A stretch of 64,000 nt of DNA from Caldicellulosiruptor danielii (lineage in GTDB: Bacteria > Bacillota > Thermoanaerobacteria > Caldicellulosiruptorales > Caldicellulosiruptoraceae). The translations under genes and the position numbers were made by a program. The DNA lies in the NCBI RefSeq assembly GCF_034343125.1, contig NZ_CP139957.1, positions 186,001-250,000 on the forward strand, in the 5' to 3' direction. Under the pieces are notes generated by a model. That model saw nothing but the letters and a program-made list of their open reading frames with translations, searched no databases and had not been told where the DNA came from. Of this stretch, positions 35,595-43,326 are shown one piece after another (position 1 is the stretch's first letter; every line of letters begins with the position of its first letter).

Positions 35595-36608
35595 ATGGAG
35601 GCAAGAGTAAGGGCCTTAAAATATAAAGCTTCTGAGAAACGGCAGACTTCTACTTTTACCAAAGCAATTATTAAAAAGAAAATATTTAACCTACTAAAAA
35701 ACTTGTTTAGATATCTCTTCATTATTGGCATGAGTTATGTGCTTTTGTATCCAATTCTCTTTCTTATTAGCAATGCCTTTAGAGACAAGGTGGATTTGCT
35801 TGATCCAAGCGTTGTATGGATACCAAAACACTTTTCAATTGAAAGTTTTAAGCTTGCAAATGAAATCTTAGGGTATGCAAACTCCATGAAAAACACTCTT
35901 GTGATTTTGATACCTTCTGTTATCATTCAGACGTTTGTGTGCATGATGGTAGGCTATGGTTTTGCAAGATTTAGGTTCAAAGAAAGAGAAATTCTATTTG
36001 GCATACTTCTTTTTACAATCATTGTTCCAATGCAAACAATAATTGTTCCTTTATATGTTAAGTTCAGACACTTTGACTTTTTCTATATCGGAAGACTAAT
36101 TGGCATTTTTACAGGAAAGCCACTGACAATTAATCTTCTTGACACCCCTTGGACATTTTACATCTTAAACGCATTTGGTATGGGAATAAGGTCAAGCCTG
36201 TATATATTCATCTTTAGACAGTTTTTCAGAAATATGCCGGTTGAGCTTGAAGAAGCAGCAAAGATTGACGGATGTGGACCATTCGCTACCTTCTTGAGAG
36301 TAATGGTACCAAATGCAACAGGTGCAATAATAACAGTTATGCTGTTTACAATCGTCTGGCACTGGAATGACTATTATCTATCTGCAATGTTCTTCACAGA
36401 CAATCTTCCACTTTCTGTAATGCTTACAATATTGAACGAAAGAATGAATCTTTTGAACAACTTGGTCAACGCGAATGACATATACCTTCTCCGTTCTTCA
36501 GTTTTAGAGGCAGGTTGTTTAATGGTTATATTACCCTTGATTGTAATTTACATTATAGGGCAAAGATATTTCACTGAAAGTATAGAGCGTACAGGTATTG
36601 TTGGATAA
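35595..36608 (+). CDS. Sugar ABC transporter permease (MalG type), second pair
   Basis: ATG 35595 after AAAGAGGG. The 337-residue CUT1 permease has a longer N-terminal cytoplasmic tail (about 35 residues) and a long loop around residues 155-180. EAA loop: EEAAKIDGCGPFATFLRV. It partners with the preceding permease and the binding protein encoded after the next hairpin. Confidence 0.94.
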   Translation: MEARVRALKYKASEKRQTSTFTKAIIKKKIFNLLKNLFRYLFIIGMSYVLLYPILFLISNAFRDKVDLLDPSVVWIPKHFSIESFKLANEILGYANSMKNTLVILIPSVIIQTFVCMMVGYGFARFRFKEREILFGILLFTIIVPMQTIIVPLYVKFRHFDFFYIGRLIGIFTGKPLTINLLDTPWTFYILNAFGMGIRSSLYIFIFRQFFRNMPVELEEAAKIDGCGPFATFLRVMVPNATGAIITVMLFTIVWHWNDYYLSAMFFTDNLPLSVMLTILNERMNLLNNLVNANDIYLLRSSVLEAGCLMVILPLIVIYIIGQRYFTESIERTGIVG

Positions 36609-36622
36609 AAGCTTTTATTCAG

Positions 36623-36655
36623 GCAAAAGCCCCTGCCATTTTAAAGGGGTTTTGC
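36623..36655 (+). other. Intercistronic hairpin between permease and binding-protein genes
   Basis: GCAAAAGCCCC (36623-36633) pairs with GGGGTTTTGC (36646-36655) with one bulged G. No T-tract follows, so it looks like an mRNA-stabilising or partial attenuating element that raises the level of the downstream binding-protein message. Confidence 0.55.
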
Positions 36656-36691
36656 ATAAAAATTATTTCAAAGAGAGGAGGAGGTTTTGTG

Positions 36692-38494
36692 ATGCGTTCA
36701 AAGGTTTTTAGAAAGGCTTTAGTGTTCATTGTTTCAATTGCTATGGTTTTGAGCTTTTTCGTGGTGGTTAAAAAGGCACCTGACTCTGCAGAAGCTGCAA
36801 CCAAATTGGGTGATATTTCATTTTTCAGACCGGGTCTTACACAGGATAGTTTCAAAAACACAAATGACCTGTTTGCACAGGCAGTGAAAAAAGCAATTGA
36901 TACCTATCAAAAGAATTATGGTGGTAAGGTAAAACTCATCTACAGCGACTGGAACAATTGGGATACAAAGATTATCACAAGAATGGCGGCAGGAGACCCA
37001 ATTGATGTTGTTTTTGGCGGCTCTGGTAACTTTCCAAGGTTTTTCACAAAAGGGTATTTGCAACCAATTAACAATTATGTAGACTTAAAAGCACCATATT
37101 TGAACCTCAGAGCTATGGACCAGATTTTCAAGTACAACGGCAAGTATTATTTGGCAAGCCAATATGGCTCTAACCACTTCTGGGTAGTTCTGTATAACAA
37201 AGACTTGATGCTTGAAGAGGGTATTGACGAGAGCGAGATGCCGCTTGCACTTTACAAGAAAGGTAAATGGAATTGGGACACATTTGTAGCCTTGGCAAAG
37301 AAACTGACAGCTGATACAAACGGTGATGGTAAAGTAGATAGATACGGTGTTGGATGCTGGTATCCACAGATATTTGTATATTCAAATGGTGTGACATATG
37401 TAAATGTTGACAAGAATGGTAATGCAAAGCTCAATTTTGATGACCCAAGGGTTCAAAAAGGGCTCAATCTTGCGCAAAAAGGAATCAAAGAAGGCTGGAT
37501 GATTACAGACTGGAATACAGCAAGCACAGGTTTGGCACAAAGAAAGATAGCTATGTACATTGAAAGATGGTATAACTACGACGACCAGAAGTTCAACCAG
37601 AAGGTTGAAGATGAAATAGAGGTTGCTCCAATTCCACTTGGTCCGGATAACAAAAGCAAACTCTATCCGTTTGAATGCGATGGTTATGGCATTTCAAAAG
37701 GTGCACGCAATCCAAAGGGTGCTGGAAAGTTTATAAACATTGTATTGGAAAGCATTCAAAAATACTGTGATGACCCTGGGATCAAGAGAAGACCGAAATA
37801 TCTCCAAGATTTCCACAAACAGCTTGCAAAGTATTCATTCTATCCGGGTTCACCTGACTCTGTTTTAGGCAACTTGGTATGGGATATAAATGGTGCACTT
37901 TTCAACGCAGCATCTGTATCCTCAGCATTGGCTGGTTTAAAACCACAAGCAGAGCAGGCAGTAAGAGAAGCTAATGCTCGACCAGAAAAACCAGTATTCA
38001 GACCGTTTAAACCATTTACAATAAATTTTGATAATGGCAAAATGGATATGTTTACAATACTTGACAAAACAAAGAAGACCGTAAAACTTTCTATTGTTTC
38101 TGGTAAAGAGGCTATTAAAGGAAAGTCTTTGAAGGTTGCATGTGACTCAAAGAAAGACGGTGAGTGGATTGACGCGCTTTACACACTTCCAAGCAAGGTA
38201 AAGATTTATGGTTGGCATGATTATAAGATAAGCTTTGACGTAAAACTTTTAAAAGCTCCTCCAAAACCAGGTGACACATACATCTATGCACAGATTATAA
38301 ATAGTAACAAGCCTGGTTATAAATCATATGGCTGGATAACATTCAAGCTTGATAAGGCAAACACAGTATACCATGTAGAAGGTACAATTGCTGGTATTCC
38401 AGACAACTCAACAACAATGGGTTTGAAGATTGGTATTCACTGGGGTACTGATTTTGTAATTGACAACATCAAGGTTGAAGAGATAACTCAATAA
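36692..38494 (+). CDS. Extracellular sugar-binding protein with C-terminal CBM-like module
   Basis: ATG 36692, seven bases after GAGGAGGAGG (GTG 36689 is also possible). The signal peptide (VFIVSIAMVLSFFVVV, cleavage near SAEAA) has no lipobox cysteine, so anchoring is unclear. Residues about 35-440 form a family-1 binding domain (IYSDWNNWDTKIITRMAAGD, DVVFGGSGNFPRFFTKGYL, ADTNGDGKVDRYGVG), which contains an EF-hand-like DTNGDGKVDR loop. Residues about 450-600 form a jelly-roll (INFDNGKMDMFTIL ... FVIDNIKVEEI) of CBM4/9/27 type. Fusing a CBM to a binding protein is unusual and appears at the opposite end from the first binding protein. Confidence 0.9.
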   Translation: MRSKVFRKALVFIVSIAMVLSFFVVVKKAPDSAEAATKLGDISFFRPGLTQDSFKNTNDLFAQAVKKAIDTYQKNYGGKVKLIYSDWNNWDTKIITRMAAGDPIDVVFGGSGNFPRFFTKGYLQPINNYVDLKAPYLNLRAMDQIFKYNGKYYLASQYGSNHFWVVLYNKDLMLEEGIDESEMPLALYKKGKWNWDTFVALAKKLTADTNGDGKVDRYGVGCWYPQIFVYSNGVTYVNVDKNGNAKLNFDDPRVQKGLNLAQKGIKEGWMITDWNTASTGLAQRKIAMYIERWYNYDDQKFNQKVEDEIEVAPIPLGPDNKSKLYPFECDGYGISKGARNPKGAGKFINIVLESIQKYCDDPGIKRRPKYLQDFHKQLAKYSFYPGSPDSVLGNLVWDINGALFNAASVSSALAGLKPQAEQAVREANARPEKPVFRPFKPFTINFDNGKMDMFTILDKTKKTVKLSIVSGKEAIKGKSLKVACDSKKDGEWIDALYTLPSKVKIYGWHDYKISFDVKLLKAPPKPGDTYIYAQIINSNKPGYKSYGWITFKLDKANTVYHVEGTIAGIPDNSTTMGLKIGIHWGTDFVIDNIKVEEITQ

Positions 38495-38505
38495 AAGAGA
38501 CTTTT

Positions 38506-38570
38506 ACTGGTGAGTACACCGCTAAATGGAAAAGTAAAGTTTATTTGAAAAAAGCGGTGTGCTCACCAGT
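38506..38570 (+). other. Long intercistronic hairpin before the mannanase gene
   Basis: Arms 38506-38523 and 38553-38570 pair over 18 bases with one mismatch (ACTGGTGAG...CTCACCAGT at the outside). It is followed by TTTAAAAAATG, not a T-run, so it is at most a weak terminator; it probably protects the 3' end of the binding-protein message or lowers mannanase expression. Confidence 0.7.
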
Positions 38571-38604
38571 TTAAAAAATGAAAAAGGGGAGAGTGATAGG
38601 GATT

Positions 38605-41316
38605 ATGAAAAAGGGTTTAAGAGTTATGTCATTAATAGTAGCCTTTGTATTTTTATTTGGACTTTTGCCGGCAGAAATTTTTGGTGCTGTTGAGACATCA
38701 GTGCAGAGTGTTGTTTTAGATTTTGAAGATGGAACTGTTATGAACTTTGGAGAGGCTTGGGGAGACTCTTTGAAATGTATCAAAAAGGTGTCTGTTTCAA
38801 CCGACCTTCAAAGACCTGGCAACAAATATGCGTTAAGGCTTGATGTTGAGTTCAACCCTAACAATGGTTGGGACCAGGGCGACCTTGGAACATGGATTGG
38901 CGGTGTTCCAGAGGGCCAGTTTGATTTTACAAACTACAAATCAGTTGAATTTGAAATGTTCATTCCATACGATGAATTTAGTAAATCGCAAGGCGGTTTT
39001 GCTTACAAGGTTGTTTTGAATGATGGCTGGAAAGAACTTGGAAGTGAATTTAATATTACAGCAAATGCAGGCAAAAAGGTAAAAATAAACGGTAAAGACT
39101 ATACAGTCATCCACAAAGCATTTGCAATTCCTGATGATTTTAGAACCAAAAAGCGTGCACAGCTTGTATTCCAGTTTGCAGGTCAAAACTCAAACTACAA
39201 AGGACCTATCTATCTTGACAATATAAGAGTAAGACCAGAAGATGCGTCAAACCTCTCAAAAGAAGACTATGGAAGTAGCGAAGAAGAAGAGATTATGGAG
39301 GACTTTTTTACAGGGGTCACTCTTGTGTACCCACAGGAAGGCAAAAACTTTGTATACAACTTTGAAAAGGACACAATGGGATTTTATAAATACTCGGGAG
39401 ATGGATTTGCAAAGAAAACAAAGTCAATGGAATTTTCGCAGGACCTAAAGACATCAACAAACGCAGGCAGTCTCAAGCTCAATGCTAATTTCCAGGGCAC
39501 TGCATTTGAAGAAATGAACATTGCTGTAAAGCTCACAGACAAAGACGAAAAACTTTTTGACCTTGACAAATATTCCACACTTGAATACACAATCTATATT
39601 CCCAATCCAGACAAAGTTGCTGGTAAAATTATGTCGGCAAGTGCTGTGGACAGTCCATGGAAGATAATCAAAGACTTTACAGCTCTCAACTATAAAGATA
39701 AAACAACATGGAAAGAGATAAACGGAAAAACTTATGCGGTCATAAAGTGCAAGGATAATCTTTACAATGTAAAAGAAAAAGCAGGTGTATTAGTTTTAAG
39801 AATTGCGGGGTCTTATGTAAAGTATACAGGACCAATCTATATTGACAATGTAGCATTAATTGCTGGAAAGAAGGTTGCACCAAAGGTGGAGAGAATATCA
39901 CTTCCAAATCCAAAGACATATTATAAGGTTAAGATTGAGGCTGAGAATGCAAGTGATGGCTGGGCGTACAGCATTGAGAAGGAAAATGCAAAATTTTCTG
40001 GAAAAGGCTATGTACTTTTGTTTGGGAACAACATGGGTAATACCCTTTATAACATCAAGGTTCCAAAGACAGGACATTACATCTTTACTCTTGCAATCTC
40101 AACTCTTGGGTTTGTAAGAGATGGTAGTATTGATATCTGGATAGATGGTGATTTGAAAGGCGGCGTGAAAGTTCCAAACTTAAAGGGCAAATTCCAAGAA
40201 GTGGTTATAAGAAAGAAGATTTATTTAGCAGCTGGAGATCACACAATATCAATGCAAAAATCTGGTGGATACACAGTTGCGGTTGACTACTTTGTGATAG
40301 AAGAGCTTGTTGCGGCAAATAAATCAAAGCTTTCAGTTTCATCAAAGTTGGTAACGCCTAATCCACATCCCAATGCACAGAGACTTATGAATTATCTGGC
40401 GAGCATTTACGGTGAAAAGATTTTATCCGGTCAGCAGAGCAGTGGTGAGGGCAAAGAAGTTCAGATGATCTTTAATGTCACAAAAAGATACCCAGCTGTC
40501 AGAAGCTTTGATTTCATGGACTACTCACCAAGTAGGGTAGAACATGGTGCAAAAGGCACTGATGTCGATGAAGCTATAAAGTGGTGGAAGAGTGGCGGAA
40601 TAGTTGCATTTTGCTGGCACTGGAACGCACCAACAGGTCTTATTGATAAGCCCGGCAAAGAATGGTGGAGAGGCTTTTACACAGAGGCTACAACATTTGA
40701 TATAAAGAAAGCTATGGACAATCCTAATTCAACTGAGTACAAACTGATTTTAAGGGATATAGATGCAATTGCTGAACAGCTCAAGAAACTTCAAAAAGAA
40801 GGAGTACCGGTTCTCTTCAGACCACTACACGAAGCGTCTGGCGGTTGGTTCTGGTGGGGAGCTAAAGGACCAGAACCTTATATAAAGCTTTGGAAGCTTA
40901 TGTTTAACAGGCTTGTAAACTATCACAAACTTAACAATCTTATATGGGTATGGAACGGTCAGGATGCAGCTTGGTATCCGGGAGATCAGTATGTTGATAT
41001 AATTGCAGAAGATATATATGAGGAAAAAGCTCAGTACTCACCATATACAGAGAGGTTTGTGAAAACTCTCAAGTATACGAATGCAAACAAGATGATAGCA
41101 CTTTCTGAGTGTGGAACCATTCCTGACCCGGCTGTGCTAAAACAAGAGGGTGTTTCGTGGCTATTGTTTTCTGTATGGGCAGGAAGCTATGTTATGACAG
41201 GCAGCAAGTACAATGATGAGTGGAACGACAATCATATGCTTCGAAAGATTTACAACAGTGACTATGTAATAACAAAAGATGAGCTTCCTGATATAACAAA
41301 AATTCCTTTAAAATAA
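38605..41316 (+). CDS. Secreted beta-1,4-mannanase: two CBM27-like modules, CBM35-like module, GH26 catalytic domain
   Basis: Start set at ATG 38605 behind GGGGAGAG and AGGG; an earlier in-frame ATG at 38578 lacks a ribosome site. A signal peptide (SLIVAFVFLFGLLPAEIFGA) leads to two related mannan-binding modules (about 30-215 and 240-430; both end GPIYLDNI or GPIYIDNV), a CBM35-like module (about 445-575; KIEAENASDGW), and a GH26 domain (about 590-890). Acid/base Glu743 is in LHEASGGWFWWG, nucleophile Glu835 in ALSECGT. The order matches Caldicellulosiruptor ManA enzymes with tandem CBM27 domains, plus a CBM35. It cleaves mannan or glucomannan backbones outside the cell and supplies the upstream transporters. 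Confidence 0.94.
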   Translation: MKKGLRVMSLIVAFVFLFGLLPAEIFGAVETSVQSVVLDFEDGTVMNFGEAWGDSLKCIKKVSVSTDLQRPGNKYALRLDVEFNPNNGWDQGDLGTWIGGVPEGQFDFTNYKSVEFEMFIPYDEFSKSQGGFAYKVVLNDGWKELGSEFNITANAGKKVKINGKDYTVIHKAFAIPDDFRTKKRAQLVFQFAGQNSNYKGPIYLDNIRVRPEDASNLSKEDYGSSEEEEIMEDFFTGVTLVYPQEGKNFVYNFEKDTMGFYKYSGDGFAKKTKSMEFSQDLKTSTNAGSLKLNANFQGTAFEEMNIAVKLTDKDEKLFDLDKYSTLEYTIYIPNPDKVAGKIMSASAVDSPWKIIKDFTALNYKDKTTWKEINGKTYAVIKCKDNLYNVKEKAGVLVLRIAGSYVKYTGPIYIDNVALIAGKKVAPKVERISLPNPKTYYKVKIEAENASDGWAYSIEKENAKFSGKGYVLLFGNNMGNTLYNIKVPKTGHYIFTLAISTLGFVRDGSIDIWIDGDLKGGVKVPNLKGKFQEVVIRKKIYLAAGDHTISMQKSGGYTVAVDYFVIEELVAANKSKLSVSSKLVTPNPHPNAQRLMNYLASIYGEKILSGQQSSGEGKEVQMIFNVTKRYPAVRSFDFMDYSPSRVEHGAKGTDVDEAIKWWKSGGIVAFCWHWNAPTGLIDKPGKEWWRGFYTEATTFDIKKAMDNPNSTEYKLILRDIDAIAEQLKKLQKEGVPVLFRPLHEASGGWFWWGAKGPEPYIKLWKLMFNRLVNYHKLNNLIWVWNGQDAAWYPGDQYVDIIAEDIYEEKAQYSPYTERFVKTLKYTNANKMIALSECGTIPDPAVLKQEGVSWLLFSVWAGSYVMTGSKYNDEWNDNHMLRKIYNSDYVITKDELPDITKIPLK

Positions 41317-41340
41317 GGTAGAAAGTATATTTTTTACGGA

Positions 41341-41364
41341 AAGAGGGGGTATCCCCTCTTTTTT
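41341..41364 (+). terminator. Terminator of the mannan operon
   Basis: AAGAGGGG/CCCCTCTT stem with a GTAT loop and a run of six or more Ts, 25 bases after the GH26 stop. Confidence 0.9.
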
Positions 41365-41401
41365 CTTTGTAAGACCTGTAAAAATTCAACAATATTTGCT
41401 T

Positions 41402-41430
41402 TTGACATATCAGCCAATGTAAATTAAAAT
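41402..41430 (+). promoter_or_regulatory. Promoter upstream of the GH10 remnant and GH39 gene
   Basis: TTGACA (41402-41407), 17 bases, TAAAAT (41425-41430). The surrounding about 70 bases resemble those around the promoter at 43206. Confidence 0.75.
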
Positions 41431-41497
41431 CAAAGTATATTGTTTTGTCAACTCAACATATTATGAAAAAGTACTTTCAGTTTTTTAGAAATATTAA

Positions 41498-41629
41498 GAC
41501 GTAGTAACATCTGTTACATTATGGGGTATTAATGACATACACACATGGGAAGACAATTTTCCTGTACAGGGTCGACAAGATCGGTCGCTCTCATTTGATG
41601 TAAATGGGAAGCCCAAAAAAGCGTTGTAA
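41498..41629 (+). pseudogene. C-terminal remnant of a GH10 endo-xylanase gene
   Basis: One frame reads VVTSVTLWGINDIHTWE then DNFPVQGRQDRSLSFD and NGKPKKAL followed by TAA at 41627-41629. This is the conserved end of GH10 xylanases (VTFWGxxDxxTW, FPxxGRxDRPLLFD, GxPKPAY). About 43 codons remain; a stop at 41495 closes it upstream and there is no start. The rest of the gene, some 300 codons of the family domain, is gone. It lies between a promoter and the GH39 gene; xylanase and GH39 genes are neighbours in other Caldicellulosiruptor xylan clusters (established for that genus). Confidence 0.85.
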
Positions 41630-41703
41630 AGAATTTTTAGATTGGAAAGCATCTTTATTAGGCAAATAAGACCAGATAACACTTAATGGAGGGGAGAAAA
41701 ATA

Positions 41704-43152
41704 ATGAAAATAACTATTAATTGTGGAAAGAAACTTAGCAAAATAAATAAATTTTGGACAAAATGTGTTGGGAGCTGTCATGCTACAACTGCATTAAGGG
41801 AAGATTGGCGCAAGCAGTTGAGAAAATGTCGCGAGGAACTTGGTTTTGAGTATGTTCGATTTCATGGTTGGTTGAATGATGATATGAGTGTTTGTTTTAG
41901 AAATGATGATGGGCTACTTTCATTTTCATTCTTCAATATAGATTCTATAATTGATTTTCTTTTGGAGATAGGTATGAAACCATTTATTGAACTAAGTTTT
42001 ATGCCAGAAGCGTTAGCATCAGGTACAAAGACAGTTTTCCACTACAAAGGTAATATAACGCCACCGAAATCTTACGAAGAATGGGGTCAGCTGGTTGAGG
42101 AGTTGGCAAGGCATCTTATTAACAGATATGGGAAAAATGAAGTAAGAGAATGGTTTTTTGAGGTTTGGAATGAACCAAATCTAAAAGATTTCTTTTGGGC
42201 AGGAACAATGGAAGAATATTTTAAACTTTACAAATATGCTGCTTTTGCAATAAAGAAAGTGGATTCTGAACTAAAAGTTGGTGGACCAGCTACTGCAATA
42301 GATGCTTGGATACCTGAACTGAAAGATTTTTGTACAAAAAATGGTGTTCCAATAGATTTTATTTCAACACATCAATATCCAACAGATTTAGCATTTAGTA
42401 CAAGTTCAAATATGGAAGAGGCTATGGCAAAAGCAAAACGAGGCGAATTAGCAGATAGAGTAAAAAAGGCTTTAGAGGAAGCATATCCATTGCCTGTTTA
42501 CTACACTGAATGGAATAACTCGCCAAGTCCTCGAGACCCATATCATGACATACCTTACGATGCTGCTTTTATTGTAAAAACAATAATTGATATAATAGAT
42601 TTACCTCTTGGGTGTTATTCTTATTGGACATTTACAGATATTTTTGAAGAATGCGGACAAAGCTCTTTACCTTTTCATGGTGGATTTGGACTTCTAAATA
42701 TTCATGGTATACCAAAACCATCCTATAGAGCATTTCAAATTTTAGATAAACTAAGCGGGGAGAGGATTGAGATAGAGTTTGAAGATAAAAGTCCAACCAT
42801 TGATTGCATAGCTGTCCAGAATGATAGAGAGATAATACTTGTTATCTCAAACCATAACGTTCCGTTATCTCCTATTAATACCGAAAATATAAAAGTTGTT
42901 TTAAAAGGTATTGAGAATTGCAGAGAAGTTTTTGTGGAGAGAATAGATGAGTACAATGCCAATCCAAAAAGAGTATGGCTTGAAATGGGCTGCCCTGCGT
43001 ATCTTGATAGAGAACAGATTGAGGAATTGATAAAAGCATCAGAACTAAAGAAAGAGAAAGTTTCATGGGGGATTATGAATGATAATGAAGTTACATTTGA
43101 TTTGAGCATTTTACCTCACTCAGTTGTGGCTGTTACAATTAAGAATGGTTAG
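41704..43152 (+). CDS. GH39 family glycosidase, probable beta-xylosidase
   Basis: ATG 41704 follows GGAGGGGAG. The 482-residue protein has no signal peptide and so acts in the cytoplasm. It matches GH39 xylosidases in length and motifs: YVRFHGWLNDDM near the start, acid/base Glu157 in FFEVWNEPN, and nucleophile Glu269 in YYTEWNNSPSP, with a C-terminal beta-sandwich from about residue 340. The expected reaction is removal of xylose from the non-reducing end of imported xylo-oligosaccharides. Separated from the mannan operon by a terminator and its own promoter, so it may be a leftover of a xylan cassette. Confidence 0.93.
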   Translation: MKITINCGKKLSKINKFWTKCVGSCHATTALREDWRKQLRKCREELGFEYVRFHGWLNDDMSVCFRNDDGLLSFSFFNIDSIIDFLLEIGMKPFIELSFMPEALASGTKTVFHYKGNITPPKSYEEWGQLVEELARHLINRYGKNEVREWFFEVWNEPNLKDFFWAGTMEEYFKLYKYAAFAIKKVDSELKVGGPATAIDAWIPELKDFCTKNGVPIDFISTHQYPTDLAFSTSSNMEEAMAKAKRGELADRVKKALEEAYPLPVYYTEWNNSPSPRDPYHDIPYDAAFIVKTIIDIIDLPLGCYSYWTFTDIFEECGQSSLPFHGGFGLLNIHGIPKPSYRAFQILDKLSGERIEIEFEDKSPTIDCIAVQNDREIILVISNHNVPLSPINTENIKVVLKGIENCREVFVERIDEYNANPKRVWLEMGCPAYLDREQIEELIKASELKKEKVSWGIMNDNEVTFDLSILPHSVVAVTIKNG

Positions 43153-43205
43153 CAAAACTGTCAGTCGAGTAAAACAATTTTGAATGTTTCTTTCAATTTT
43201 TGGTT

Positions 43206-43234
43206 TTGACATCTCAAACAATATTGATTAAAAT
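43206..43234 (+). promoter_or_regulatory. Promoter of the M23 peptidase gene
   Basis: TTGACA (43206-43211), 17 bases, TAAAAT (43229-43234), about 90 bases before the GTG start. Confidence 0.75.
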
Positions 43235-43326
43235 TAAAGTGTAGAATTTTGCATATTCAACATAGTATAAATTATATATAGAGGGTAATTTAAATACCCT
43301 TTATTTTTTGTATTGGAGGTGTTCTT

